Positions 42,217 to 51,399 of a DNA stretch of 64,000 bases are shown here, piece by piece. The notes below the pieces were generated by a model. It had not been told where the DNA came from, did no database searches, and saw nothing but the letters and a program-made list of their open reading frames with translations. The stretch spans positions 1 to 64,000 of the forward strand of contig SUVY01000003.1 in NCBI GenBank assembly GCA_015061775.1, given 5' to 3'. The position numbers were made by a program, and so were the translations under genes. The stretch is from Lentisphaerota bacterium (lineage in GTDB: Bacteria; Verrucomicrobiota; Lentisphaeria; Victivallales; Victivallaceae). How positions within the stretch are numbered: position 1 is the stretch's first letter; every line of letters begins with the position of its first letter.

Positions 42217-44049
42217 TTAAAATACCTCATTGAAGACGCGGCAGCAATGCGGGGGAAGCGTTATCCTGCCCGGCAGATCGCTGCCGTCAGTATCGCTGCA
42301 GAAACGCGGAAGCTCATACTGTTCAAGTTCAAAAGTAACCTCTTCATTCTCAAAGTTGAAGAGAGTCAGCCTCAACTCTCCGCTCTTGCGGTTGATTGCA
42401 AGCCATACTCCGGGAACCGACCGCTCCCACACATCGAGCGCGCGCACCTCGTAGGCATCTGGATTGGAAAACAACTCTATAGTCCATGCAAGACGCTCCG
42501 GCTCAAGGGTATCGAGCCGGTCTCCGGACAGCAGCAGACCTCCGGCGAGCCTCAACGCTTCAAACCAGAGTTTTGACTCCTCTTCTGTGAAAGTCGTTCC
42601 CTCTTTTCTGATGAGCAGGGTATCCGGGTCGCTGAGCCACAATCTGCGGTGCATGTAACTGCGGTTGATTATATTGCGGCAGACGTTGGGCATGGTGAGT
42701 CCTTCATCGTATGAGCCGGGACGGCTCTCCCAGCCTTTTGCGATATCAGTACCGATACGCTCTCCGTCAACGAGACCGACCACGGGGCCGAGCGGAGTTG
42801 TGCATCCGAGGATGAAACCGTCCTCTCCGAAGCCCTCTCTGATGGCGGCAAGACCGCGTCTGAGAGCCTGAGCGCGGGTGGCTTTGGGGTCAAAATAGAC
42901 GCTTTCACCCGGAATTCCTGCGCTGAGCATCATAAAGTCGAGTTTGACGTAATCAAAACCCATTGCCCGGATTTTCCTGAAGAGGTCTTTCAGAAACTCA
43001 CAAGTGGCGGGATTGGTTCCGTCGAGAGCGGAAGTCATACCTCCGCGCCATCCCATAGCCTTGATGATATTGCCGTCTTTGTCGTGTATGAAGTACTCCG
43101 GGTGCTCCTGAATGAGCCTGGAGTTTTCAAATCCCATAAAGGGGCCGACCCAGAGCGCAGGAGTAAAGCCCTCTTTGCGGATGTTTTCCGCGAGTTTTGC
43201 CAGACCGTTCGGAAACTTCGGATCGTAGTCCAGCCAGTCTCCGAGAGCTGGCTCGTATCCATCGTCGAGCTGGATGTATTTGACCGGGAACTTGTCGCGG
43301 TTAGCGGCAAGAAATTTCGCATTGGTCATCACATCCTCTTCTGTGACTTGTGAGAAATAGTAGTACCATGAGCACCATCCGAGCGGAAGTTCTGCCTCAG
43401 TACGTGCCTTCATGCGTTTTCCCCAGATGTCGGCGAAATTGCACTGCATGTGATAGAGGTCAAATCCTTCAAAAACCGCGAGGACTTCCGAGGAAACGAC
43501 CTCATCTTTATCGACGACGATACCGTCGCATGAGCTTATGGCATTCCACTCTTTGATACCGTTTTCGGAAAACTCAACGGTGAATCTTCCATACTGATCC
43601 GCCGAGGTGACGAATCCTGCGAGGATGATTTTGTTCATCGACGCATCGCGGACGGCGGTCACGATATCAGAGCGGAATTTATTGGGTTCTCCCGGGTGAT
43701 ACTCATCGGGGTTTGAAACGCAGAACTTGGTGTATCCGGGATCGCTGTTGAAGTCGCAATCTCCGAACCGCTTGGTTCCGCAGAAGCTCGCCATCGTCCA
43801 TCCTTCGAGATAAACGGCAAGGTCTTTGCCGCATTTTCCGAAGCTGTCATCGCATCCGGAGTACACCCAGCGGAATCCATCGAGGCGGAAACTCTCTTCT
43901 CCGCGGTTGATGCATCCCATCTGATACTCCATGTGGTCGCCGTTTTTGCGCGACGCCGCAACGAGTTCGATATTGATTTTTTTGCACTCTTCAATACTCA
44001 GCCAGACGCCGTTGACGCCCAGTTCTGCATTCCATTGAGGAAGTCCCAT
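42217..44049 (-). CDS. Glycoside hydrolase family 36-type alpha-galactosidase-like protein
   Basis: 610 residues from ATG 44049, chosen because GGGGGGAAT lies a few bases upstream; an ATG nine codons earlier has none. Clan GH-D features: N-terminal beta-sandwich, LPLGWCSWYYY at the barrel start, IQLDDGYEP, the nucleophile in DYVKLDFM (KxD) and the acid/base Asp in RIGTDIAKGWE. No signal peptide, so it acts in the cytosol on an imported oligosaccharide. Substrate (melibiose, raffinose or other alpha-galactoside) is not decided by sequence. Confidence 0.85.
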   Translation of the reverse strand: MGLPQWNAELGVNGVWLSIEECKKINIELVAASRKNGDHMEYQMGCINRGEESFRLDGFRWVYSGCDDSFGKCGKDLAVYLEGWTMASFCGTKRFGDCDFNSDPGYTKFCVSNPDEYHPGEPNKFRSDIVTAVRDASMNKIILAGFVTSADQYGRFTVEFSENGIKEWNAISSCDGIVVDKDEVVSSEVLAVFEGFDLYHMQCNFADIWGKRMKARTEAELPLGWCSWYYYFSQVTEEDVMTNAKFLAANRDKFPVKYIQLDDGYEPALGDWLDYDPKFPNGLAKLAENIRKEGFTPALWVGPFMGFENSRLIQEHPEYFIHDKDGNIIKAMGWRGGMTSALDGTNPATCEFLKDLFRKIRAMGFDYVKLDFMMLSAGIPGESVYFDPKATRAQALRRGLAAIREGFGEDGFILGCTTPLGPVVGLVDGERIGTDIAKGWESRPGSYDEGLTMPNVCRNIINRSYMHRRLWLSDPDTLLIRKEGTTFTEEESKLWFEALRLAGGLLLSGDRLDTLEPERLAWTIELFSNPDAYEVRALDVWERSVPGVWLAINRKSGELRLTLFNFENEEVTFELEQYELPRFCSDTDGSDLPGRITLPPHCCRVFNEVF

Positions 44050-44068
44050 TTGTATTCCCCCCGAAAAT

Positions 44069-45445
44069 TTATTCACCGAAATATTTCTGTTCCATGAGGA
44101 TATTTTCGATGAGTTTGATCTGTGTTTCCATCAGTGATGCGGAGTAGATCGCGCGTTTTGCACCGATGCCTGATTTTTCCATGGCAAGACCGACGAGTTT
44201 GTTGGCGGCAAAGAGGTCGTCGAGACTCTCTCTCACATTGAATCTGCCCGGAGTGGTCGGCAGCGGAGGCCATCTCGAGTCAGAGACGTACGCACTGGTG
44301 ACCGCCTTCAGCGCGGCGTCGAGTTCCGGAGTCATTCCGGTAACTTTTCTCACGGCGCAGATTCCGTCATAGACCATGCGGCAGACGGGGTCGAAGATAA
44401 GCGAGTAGCTGGTGTTTGCCCAGGCTTTGTAGGTTCCGCCGTGCCATGCGGCACCGTTCTCGATGTTGTCGATAAGGTCGTTGGGAATGATCTCCTTGGC
44501 GGAAGCTATCACCTGAGACGGAGTTGAGAGTTCATAACCGATCTCTTTAGCCATATCCAGCAATGCCTTGAAGCGGACGATCGAGTCGGGCTCAGGCTCA
44601 AAGAAGCGCGCCTGATTGAACTGTTTGACGTAGAAGTATGCGCTTGAACCGATGTATTCAGCGTCTTCAGCATAAGGCATGATGAACTGTCCGGTCTGAG
44701 CCACGCGGGGCTGCCACTTGAGGAACATCTCTTTGAGTTCTTCGATGGCGACCGGAGTTTCACGGTATCCCTCGGTAGCACCCATGAGATACCAGAGCAT
44801 CGGGTTTGCCATGCAGTCGCTTCTGAAGACCATTTTGAGACCGTTGGGAGCGACGCTGGGATTGGTGAGATACTTGAGGTATTCGGGTTTGTCTTTGATG
44901 TACTCTTCGATTTTGAAGAGGTGGTTTTTGTTGCTGTGTCCCTGAACGTCATATTTGAGACCGGTAGCTTCGCGTATCTCGGGGAATGAGAGGAAGAAGC
45001 TGTCGGCATCCATAACAAGGTTTTTGTAACCGGCTTCTTTGTAGATCTCCGGAAGATAAGCTGCCCATCCGCATTCGGGGTTCCATCCGGTTTCGGGACG
45101 GACTCCGGTGTATTTCTCCCACGCGTCGAGACCGTGTTTCAGAGTATCGAGACCGATTTCCGGAGGAACGTTGGCGAGCATGACATGGATAAACGGAGAT
45201 GCGACCGCCTCGATTTTTCCCTGCTGAACGAGCGTTTTGAGCAGAGCGAGAACTTCCGGAGCCTCTTCCGCCATGACTTCAAGGGTTCTTCCGGACGCCT
45301 CGAACGCGACTTTATATTCTCCGTCGCGCACCATCTCGAAGAGGGGGCGGTAGCAGTTTTCGCATACCCATGCGCGGCGTTTGGGGTCGAGCTGCGAATA
45401 CTGGATATTCGCGTGCGGCATGAAAATAACTTGAGGTTTTGACAT
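44069..45445 (-). CDS. Glycoside hydrolase family 57-type protein
   Basis: 458 residues, cytosolic. The N-terminus FMPHANIQYSQLDPKRR and WNPECGWAAYLPEIY (likely nucleophile Glu) with MPYAEDAEYIG (likely acid/base Asp) follow the GH57 pattern of short catalytic modules. GH57 acts on alpha-glucans or alpha-galactosides; some enzymes are transferases. With GH36 next to it, a joint attack on an alpha-linked oligosaccharide is likely. Nineteen bases before the GH36 start. Confidence 0.8.
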   Translation of the reverse strand: MSKPQVIFMPHANIQYSQLDPKRRAWVCENCYRPLFEMVRDGEYKVAFEASGRTLEVMAEEAPEVLALLKTLVQQGKIEAVASPFIHVMLANVPPEIGLDTLKHGLDAWEKYTGVRPETGWNPECGWAAYLPEIYKEAGYKNLVMDADSFFLSFPEIREATGLKYDVQGHSNKNHLFKIEEYIKDKPEYLKYLTNPSVAPNGLKMVFRSDCMANPMLWYLMGATEGYRETPVAIEELKEMFLKWQPRVAQTGQFIMPYAEDAEYIGSSAYFYVKQFNQARFFEPEPDSIVRFKALLDMAKEIGYELSTPSQVIASAKEIIPNDLIDNIENGAAWHGGTYKAWANTSYSLIFDPVCRMVYDGICAVRKVTGMTPELDAALKAVTSAYVSDSRWPPLPTTPGRFNVRESLDDLFAANKLVGLAMEKSGIGAKRAIYSASLMETQIKLIENILMEQKYFGE

Positions 45446-45477
45446 ATTGTTCTCCTTATATATTGCAATAATTTTGA

Positions 45478-45512
45478 AAACCGGAACCGGAAAATCTATC
45501 CGGAACCGGTTT
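45478..45512. promoter_or_regulatory. Intercistronic hairpin between the isomerase and GH57 genes
   Basis: AAACCGG (45478-45484) pairs with CCGGTTT (45506-45512), with inner AACCGG/CCGGAA partly paired. On the minus strand it is followed by TTTTCAAAATT, too weak for a terminator. It may protect the mRNA end or tune expression of downstream genes. Confidence 0.4.
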
Positions 45513-45540
45513 GTTTTATTTCTTGAAAATCAAGCGGATC

Positions 45541-46356
45541 TCAGAAACCGTATTTTTTCAGGAAAGCAAGACTGCGTTCCATTCCGTCTTTGACATCGCC
45601 TGTGAGCTCATATTCTATGAGCGCGGGGCCGTCATATTTCTTGACCGCGGCGGCGAGCAGATGCCAGTCGAGCCTTCCTTCTCCGCAGGCGGCGGGAGTG
45701 ACACCTCCGGGAACATCTCTGAAGTCTTTGAGGTGCATATACTTTACATCCTCAGCGAAGTCGGAATAGAATTTGACCGGGCATACCGCACCGACAGCAG
45801 CGAGGTTTGCCGGATCGTAACAGATAGCGACTCCTGTTTTGAGTATCTCCTGCCAGGTATCGACTCTGGTTGTCGGACTGCTGAAATGGACGAGCGCGCC
45901 GTTTTTGAGTTGGGCAACGCCTCCGTGAGTTTCGCAGCAGAGCAGGACGTTTTTGGTTTTTGCGTAATCGCAGACCTCTTTGAGAGCCTTCATCATGGTC
46001 TCGAATTTCTCTTCGATGACCACGCTGTCCGAGCTGAAACCGGCGAATATGCGCAGATATTTGACGCCGAGTTTGGAGCAGATGTTGATGACGGATTTAA
46101 CTCTTCCAACTTGAGCCGGAACATCATCAAGGGTGAAATCGTTTCCGGTACAGGCGCATTCAAGACGCACATTGTACTTGGCAAAGAGGGCTTTGACCTT
46201 ATCGATATCTTCGTCGGTGGACCACACCTGGAGGCGGTCACGTTCGTAACCGGCAATGGACAATTCGAGCAGATCGACACCGAGAGATGATGTGATTTCC
46301 AGCTGGCTTTCGAGAGTTTCTTCTCTGAGACCCCATGCAGCAAGACCAAGATCCAT
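45541..46356 (-). CDS. Sugar phosphate isomerase/epimerase-like TIM barrel protein
   Basis: 271 residues from ATG 46356, with GGAGGAG nine bases before it. It has the AP endonuclease-2/xylose isomerase-like barrel: ELSIAGYERD early, CCETHGGVA and CYDPANLAAVG in the middle, YMHLKDFRD, and GEGRLDW with metal-binding His/Glu/Asp. Members isomerise or epimerise keto-sugars or cyclitols. It overlaps neither neighbour but is 2 bases after the dehydrogenase stop. The exact substrate is unknown. Confidence 0.82.
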   Translation of the reverse strand: MDLGLAAWGLREETLESQLEITSSLGVDLLELSIAGYERDRLQVWSTDEDIDKVKALFAKYNVRLECACTGNDFTLDDVPAQVGRVKSVINICSKLGVKYLRIFAGFSSDSVVIEEKFETMMKALKEVCDYAKTKNVLLCCETHGGVAQLKNGALVHFSSPTTRVDTWQEILKTGVAICYDPANLAAVGAVCPVKFYSDFAEDVKYMHLKDFRDVPGGVTPAACGEGRLDWHLLAAAVKKYDGPALIEYELTGDVKDGMERSLAFLKKYGF

Positions 46357-46358
46357 AA

Positions 46359-47402
46359 TTACAGACTCCTCCAATCGAAGAGGATTTTGAAACACTCCAT
46401 CCCCTTCTTGTGTTGATATTCAAAAGCCTCTTTGGCTTTTCCGGCTTCCCAGACTTCAAAAGGCAGGTGACTGGTGTCGAATTTGCCTTCGCTGATCCAC
46501 TGAAGGATCTGCGGTTTGCAGCGCCATTTGAGGGCGCAGGTCATGGTGATGTAGGGGTTGCGGCAGAACCAATGATGGTAGTTGTCGAAGATGAGTTTTT
46601 CGGGATAATCGCCCTGGAGATGGATGTGACCGGGCTCATCGTCATCGCTCCAGCCTCCCTCTTTGAGCCACTCCCACAAAATTCCGGGAACGGCGGGATT
46701 TCCTGAGCACTCGATGATTTTGTCGGCTCTTTTTCCATTGGTTATCTCGAGCATCTTTTTCATTCCGGCGGCATCAGGAGTGATGACGTGATCGGCATAG
46801 AATTTTGCGATCGACTGGCGATAGGGGTGGGGTTCAACTGCGATGACGGTGGCGGAGGGGCACTTGATCTTCAATATCTGCATTGCGCTGATACCGACCA
46901 TTCCGGCGCCGAAGACCAGGATGTTGTCATTTTCGTGCAGGTCGAAACGTTCGATTCCTTTGAGCGGAACGCAGGCGAGATAGGCGAGCACTGCCTGCTC
47001 ATCGGTGACGTTGTCCGGAACTTTGCACAGGGGATCACCTGCGCCTCCGGCATTTTTTGCATCTTTATGACAGATGAGAGTGCCACCGCCCCAGGCGGCA
47101 CAGACGTCCATATAAGTACGGCACTCATTGATCATGACGCGGTCGCCTTTTTTGAATCCCTGAGCGTAGCTGCCCTCTTCGAGAACGATACCCATATTTT
47201 CATAACCGGGGACGAGAGGATACCAGCACTGTTCGGGGTGTTGAAGTCCGTGATAGGTCTTCATATCGGTTCCGGTACTGATCGCGCTCATAAAAGTCTT
47301 GCAGACGACGGTGTCGTCATTTCTCGGAGTCAGGGTGACTTCTCTGAAACTTGCTTCGTTTGGTCTTTCGATGACCGTTGCCAGAGTTTTGGTGAGTGAC
47401 AT
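46359..47402 (-). CDS. Medium-chain (zinc-type) alcohol dehydrogenase family protein
   Basis: 347 residues. Has YPLVPGYENMGIVLEEG (catalytic-domain core), GFKKGDRVMI, and a Rossmann domain with VFGAGMVGISAMQIL and IECSGNPA. The zinc ligands of classic polyol dehydrogenases are not all clear: there is no GHE motif, and GYEN replaces it. It may oxidise a sugar or cyclitol feeding the isomerase. First gene of the operon, 172 bases from the divergent regulator. Confidence 0.83.
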   Translation of the reverse strand: MSLTKTLATVIERPNEASFREVTLTPRNDDTVVCKTFMSAISTGTDMKTYHGLQHPEQCWYPLVPGYENMGIVLEEGSYAQGFKKGDRVMINECRTYMDVCAAWGGGTLICHKDAKNAGGAGDPLCKVPDNVTDEQAVLAYLACVPLKGIERFDLHENDNILVFGAGMVGISAMQILKIKCPSATVIAVEPHPYRQSIAKFYADHVITPDAAGMKKMLEITNGKRADKIIECSGNPAVPGILWEWLKEGGWSDDDEPGHIHLQGDYPEKLIFDNYHHWFCRNPYITMTCALKWRCKPQILQWISEGKFDTSHLPFEVWEAGKAKEAFEYQHKKGMECFKILFDWRSL

Positions 47403-47446
47403 TTTCTGATCCTCTTTTTGGGTTAAGGTATTATGGTTTTGATGTT

Positions 47447-47474
47447 ACTATACAGCCTCAGACAGCTTTTTCAA
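47447..47474 (-). promoter_or_regulatory. Promoter of the sugar-catabolic operon
   Basis: On the minus strand TTGAAA (47474-47469), a 16-base spacer and TATAGT (47452-47447). AAAACCATAATACC just downstream (47440-47427) resembles the direct repeats further up and might be an operator. Confidence 0.5.
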
Positions 47475-47499
47475 GTCTTTTTGCAAAAATATATCGTTC

Positions 47500-47553
47500 T
47501 TGGTATGGTTTTATTTGACTTTTTTGCTATATGTGGTATGGTTATATTGATGA
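47500..47553 (+). promoter_or_regulatory. Direct-repeat operator candidates and regulator promoter
   Basis: TGGTATGGTTTTATTTGA (47501-47518) and TGGTATGGTTATATTGA (47534-47550) are direct repeats with starts 33 bases apart, about three helical turns. TTGACT (47515-47520) with TATGGT (47537-47542), spacer 16, is a likely promoter for the regulator gene and overlaps the second copy, which suggests autoregulation. The regulator has a DNA-binding domain that could read these sites. Confidence 0.45.
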
Positions 47554-47574
47554 CAAACAGGAAAACTGGCTTTT

Positions 47575-48627
47575 ATGGAAAACAAACAGAGCGACATAAT
47601 ATCGGTTATCAGTCAGCGTATTGCCGATGGAACATATACAGGAAAGCTTCCGAAGAGCTCGGAACTTGCCGCTGAGTTCAGCGTGAATATAAAGACGGTG
47701 AACAAAGCACTTTTGCGTATGGCGAAACGCGGAGTGGTCGTCCGCAAGCGTCATGTCGGAACGATCGTGGTAAAGCAGGAGGCAAGTGAGAATAGCGTTC
47801 CCCGCATGATCGAGGTTCTCTATGAGGGATTTACCGCGATATTTTCGCATCCGTTCTGGGGAGATATCTGGGACGGAATGGTGATTGAGCTTGCCAGACT
47901 GAACTGCCGCCCTGTGCTGAATATGCTCAATTCTGATCCGGAAACAGGTCTGCTCAACACCGACGACATCCACCTGATGCCTGATACGGCAAAGATAATT
48001 TTGGGAATAAGCGAGCAGCGTCTTTTCAATAAACTCAAAGAGATGGAAGTTCCTTATATAGTATGCGAGCAGGTCGATGATCCGGAAACTCCGCAAATCG
48101 TCTTTGATATGCAGCAGGCGATAGCCGACGCAGTGAATTACCTTTTTGACTGCGGCTGCCGCAGGATAGCTTTTGTCGGACTTACCGGAAGTCTGGTCGA
48201 TCCGGGGCATGTCCAGAAATACCGCCACTTTATCCGCGCGCTGCAGCGTTACTGTAAAATAGATCCTGCCCTTATCGCCGACACCCGTCCGCTTGCCGGA
48301 GCGGGCGCAGGAGCGATGCGTAAAATCCTTGATCGCACAACTTGTGATGCGGTATTTGCGGCATACGACCACCAGCTTCCTGATATATACGCGGTGCTTG
48401 ACGAGTACGGTTTGGCGGATATTCCGGTGATCGGATGCGACGGTCTTGCGATATCAGGAGTGCCTGAGACGCGTTACGCAGTAGTTTCTCCCCGCCGCAG
48501 ATGCGGAGTCATGCTTGCTTCCGGAATAGTCGATATGCTCGACGGGAAATATATTCCGCGCCAACAGGTGCTAACTTCGCGTTTTGCGCGTATGCCTGTC
48601 AGTTTTTCGGATCAAGAATATCTCTGA
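47575..48627 (+). CDS. GntR-type/LacI-type transcriptional regulator (AraR-like)
   Basis: 350 residues. An N-terminal GntR winged helix (~1-70; KLPKSSELAAEFSVNIKTVN, then RMAKRGVVVRKR) is fused to a LacI/periplasmic-binding-type ligand domain (~75-340; GCRRIAFVGLTG, DAVFAAYDHQLPDIYAVLDE, IPVIGCDG). This AraR-like design senses a sugar. It faces the sugar operon across a 172-base gap, so it most likely controls that operon. Its last 29 bases overlap the permease gene on the other strand. Confidence 0.88.
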   Translation: MENKQSDIISVISQRIADGTYTGKLPKSSELAAEFSVNIKTVNKALLRMAKRGVVVRKRHVGTIVVKQEASENSVPRMIEVLYEGFTAIFSHPFWGDIWDGMVIELARLNCRPVLNMLNSDPETGLLNTDDIHLMPDTAKIILGISEQRLFNKLKEMEVPYIVCEQVDDPETPQIVFDMQQAIADAVNYLFDCGCRRIAFVGLTGSLVDPGHVQKYRHFIRALQRYCKIDPALIADTRPLAGAGAGAMRKILDRTTCDAVFAAYDHQLPDIYAVLDEYGLADIPVIGCDGLAISGVPETRYAVVSPRRRCGVMLASGIVDMLDGKYIPRQQVLTSRFARMPVSFSDQEYL

Positions 48628-49516
48628 GCGCATCTCCGAGGATATTGAGAGCGAGCACGAGTATAAAGAGGAATCCTGTTGCTGCGGCAAGTTCCCACCA
48701 GATGCCGCGCCAGAGCTGCTCCTGCCCGTCAGAGATCATGACGCCCCAGCTCGGAGCGTTCTGGACTCCGAATCCGAGATAACTGACAATGACTTCGAGC
48801 ATAACCGCTCCTGCGAAAGTCAAAGTAAAGTAAATGATAACGAGGTGCATTACGTTGGGCAGGATGTGTCTTTTTATGATGGTAAAGGAGTTTGTTCCGG
48901 CTACCTTTGCTGCTTCGACGTAAGGCATTTTTTTGAGTTTCATGGTTTCAGCTCTTACTGTTCGGCAGAGCGTGACCCAACCGGTCAAGCCGATGGCGCA
49001 GTAAACGGCGAGAGTACCCGGTTCGACCCGGAGGATAAAGGCTGCAGTTTTGACCGCTCCGAGCAGGGCAGGGGAGAGGAAATCCCTCGAGACAAGAAGA
49101 GCGAGCGCAAGGATGAAGAGCAGACTTGGCATCGAAGCGAAAGTGCTGTATATCCAGACGACTATATCGTCGGTTTTACCTCCGAAAAAACCTGCGGCTG
49201 CACCGAGCGATACGCCGATAAAGACGGATATGATTCCCGAGACCAGCCCGACTTTAAGCGCGGTCGAACTTGCCGCGGCGGCTCTGAGGAGGACATCTCT
49301 GCCCTGATAATCCGTTCCGAGCAAGTGTGAGGACGATGGAGCCTGATACACCGCATCAGATACGGCGAGGTGAGGCGCGATCGTATGGTTTGCTTCAGCT
49401 GCAGCCGTCCATATTTCAAAGCCGACGGCACAAATGAAATACAGCAGGATGACGCAGCCGGATATGACCGCCTGTTTGTTTGAAAAGAAACGCTTTGCGA
49501 CCCCGGCGTAAGCCAT
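48599..49516 (-). CDS. ABC transporter permease, OppC/DppC type
   Basis: 305 residues with six helices. HLLGTDYQGRDVLLRA is the LGTDxxGRD motif of dipeptide-type permeases, and EAAKVAGTNSFTIIKRHILP is the EAA loop contacting the ATPase. Signal-like first helix at 17-37. It is the only gene of an oligopeptide or sugar importer in the window: no DppB, binding protein or ATPase sits beside it. It overlaps mnmG by 1 base at the start and the regulator by 29 bases at the end. Confidence 0.88.
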   Translation of the reverse strand: MAYAGVAKRFFSNKQAVISGCVILLYFICAVGFEIWTAAAEANHTIAPHLAVSDAVYQAPSSSHLLGTDYQGRDVLLRAAAASSTALKVGLVSGIISVFIGVSLGAAAGFFGGKTDDIVVWIYSTFASMPSLLFILALALLVSRDFLSPALLGAVKTAAFILRVEPGTLAVYCAIGLTGWVTLCRTVRAETMKLKKMPYVEAAKVAGTNSFTIIKRHILPNVMHLVIIYFTLTFAGAVMLEVIVSYLGFGVQNAPSWGVMISDGQEQLWRGIWWELAAATGFLFILVLALNILGDALRDILDPKN

Positions 49517-51372
49517 TACTTAGCTCCGTTGTGTTTTTTGAGCAGGACTTGCAGGAGCGCGATGTCGGACGGAGTCACTCCGTCTATCCTTGAAGCTGCT
49601 CCAAGTGTGGCAGGACGCCGTTTGATAAGCTTCTGTTTGGACTCATTGCTCAGACCGGATATATCTGTGTAATCAAAATCTTCCGGAATAACGGTGTTTT
49701 CAAGTTTTGCAAGGCGGGATATCTGCAGGGTTTCGCGCTGTAAATATCCGTCGTAGTGAGCCTGTATGAGCAGTTCTGCTTTGACAGGCTCCGCGGCAGC
49801 GGCAAATTCCGGAAGCAGCTCTTCCGGAAACGGAAGTTTGATATCATCCAGATCGTCCGGAGTAAGCTGATTTAACCAGGTCATAAGCGGTTTGCCCTGA
49901 TGTTTTCTGGTGCGGCAGAAGTCGAGCAGTTCATCGAGAGACTGCTTCTTTTTGCAGAACGCCTGATATTTGTTTTCCGGAAGTATTCCGGCATCATACC
50001 CCCATTGACAGAGTCTGAGGTCGGCGTTGTCCTGGCGCAGCGAGAGGCGGTATTCAGCTCTGCTGGTGAAGAGACGGTAAGGTTCAACGATCTCTTTTGC
50101 GGCAAGATCATCGAGCATGACTCCGATATAGCAAGAGTCTCTTCCGGGATACACGGGGTCTTTCCCTGCGGCGAATCTGGCAGCGTTCAAGCCGGCGATA
50201 AGTCCCTGACCTGCGGCCTCTTCGTAACCGCTGGTGCCGTTTATCTGACCTGCGGTAAAGAGGTTTGCATAATACTTGTTCTGCATGGTGACGCTGATTT
50301 GCTCCGGAGGAATAAAATCATATTCGATCGCATAAGCGTAGCGGGTGATGACCGCATTTTCGAGTCCGGGCAGGGAGTGCACCATTTTTTTCTGGACTTC
50401 GACCGGAAGGCTTGAAGAGAAACCGTTGATGTAATACTCTCCGGTTTGAGCTCCTTCTGGTTCGAGAAAGAGCAGGTGATAAGGATGCTGCGGAAAGCGG
50501 ATGATCTTATCCTCAAAGCTGGGACAATATCTTGTTCCTGTTCCTTTGATGACACCGCTGTACATGGGCGAGAGATGGATGTTTTCTTTCACCACATCGC
50601 GTGTTTTGTCTGTGCTGTGGATCATAAAGCACGGAAGATCATGCCTGACCGCTTCGACCAGATTGGGACGCATTGATTTATCCCAGAAGGAAAACTCTTC
50701 GACTCCGGGTTCGGAGTCCTGAAGCCGCATGACCGAGAAATCCATGCTTTTGGCGAGGACTCTCGGAGGAGTTCCTGTTTTGAGTCTGCCGAGTTTGAGG
50801 CCGAGCTGACCGCTGAGAGCATCTGACAGATGGGATGCAGGCAGGTCTCCAGCTCTGCCTCCCGGAAAGTTCAACATTCCGTAGTGGAGCAGACCGTTGA
50901 GAAAAGTTCCGGTGGTGAGAACGACGGTGCGTCCAAACAGCTGGTCTCCGAACTGATTGGTGACCCCCTTTATCACCTTGTTTTCGACGATAAAAGAGGT
51001 TACTTCACATTGGAGAATGTCGATATTTTCGCTCTCTTCGAGCAGCAGTTTCATGCTTTTCTGATAAGCGACCTTATCGCATTGGGCTCTCGGAGACCAC
51101 ACCGCCGGACCTTTGGTACGGTTGAGCAGTCTGAACTGTATGGAGGCAGCTTCAGTAACCATTCCCTGAGCACCGCCGAGGGCATCGATTTCGCGGACGA
51201 CCTGACCTTTTGCAATACCTCCAATGGCGGGATTGCAGCTCATCTGGGCAATATGGTCGGCGTTGATGGTGGTGAGAAGGACGCTTGCACCGTACCTTGC
51301 GGCGGCGAGAGCGGCTTCACAGCCAGCATGACCGGCACCGACCACGATCACATCGTAAACTTTCTGGGACAT
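49516..51372 (-). CDS. mnmG: tRNA uridine-5-carboxymethylaminomethyl modification enzyme MnmG (GidA)
   Basis: 618 residues. With MnmE it makes the cmnm5 group on wobble U34 of several tRNAs, using FAD. The N-terminal FAD motif VIVVGAGHAGCEAALAAARY, MSCNPAIGGIAKGQVVREID, and LKTGTPPR and GYEEAAGQGLIAGLNA are all present. Length is normal (~620). Its operon is housekeeping (prfB, nifU, proS); mnmE is not in the window. Confidence 0.97.
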   Translation of the reverse strand: MSQKVYDVIVVGAGHAGCEAALAAARYGASVLLTTINADHIAQMSCNPAIGGIAKGQVVREIDALGGAQGMVTEAASIQFRLLNRTKGPAVWSPRAQCDKVAYQKSMKLLLEESENIDILQCEVTSFIVENKVIKGVTNQFGDQLFGRTVVLTTGTFLNGLLHYGMLNFPGGRAGDLPASHLSDALSGQLGLKLGRLKTGTPPRVLAKSMDFSVMRLQDSEPGVEEFSFWDKSMRPNLVEAVRHDLPCFMIHSTDKTRDVVKENIHLSPMYSGVIKGTGTRYCPSFEDKIIRFPQHPYHLLFLEPEGAQTGEYYINGFSSSLPVEVQKKMVHSLPGLENAVITRYAYAIEYDFIPPEQISVTMQNKYYANLFTAGQINGTSGYEEAAGQGLIAGLNAARFAAGKDPVYPGRDSCYIGVMLDDLAAKEIVEPYRLFTSRAEYRLSLRQDNADLRLCQWGYDAGILPENKYQAFCKKKQSLDELLDFCRTRKHQGKPLMTWLNQLTPDDLDDIKLPFPEELLPEFAAAAEPVKAELLIQAHYDGYLQRETLQISRLAKLENTVIPEDFDYTDISGLSNESKQKLIKRRPATLGAASRIDGVTPSDIALLQVLLKKHNGAK

Positions 51373-51399
51373 CAGGGATACTCCAAACCGTAAGAGCGG

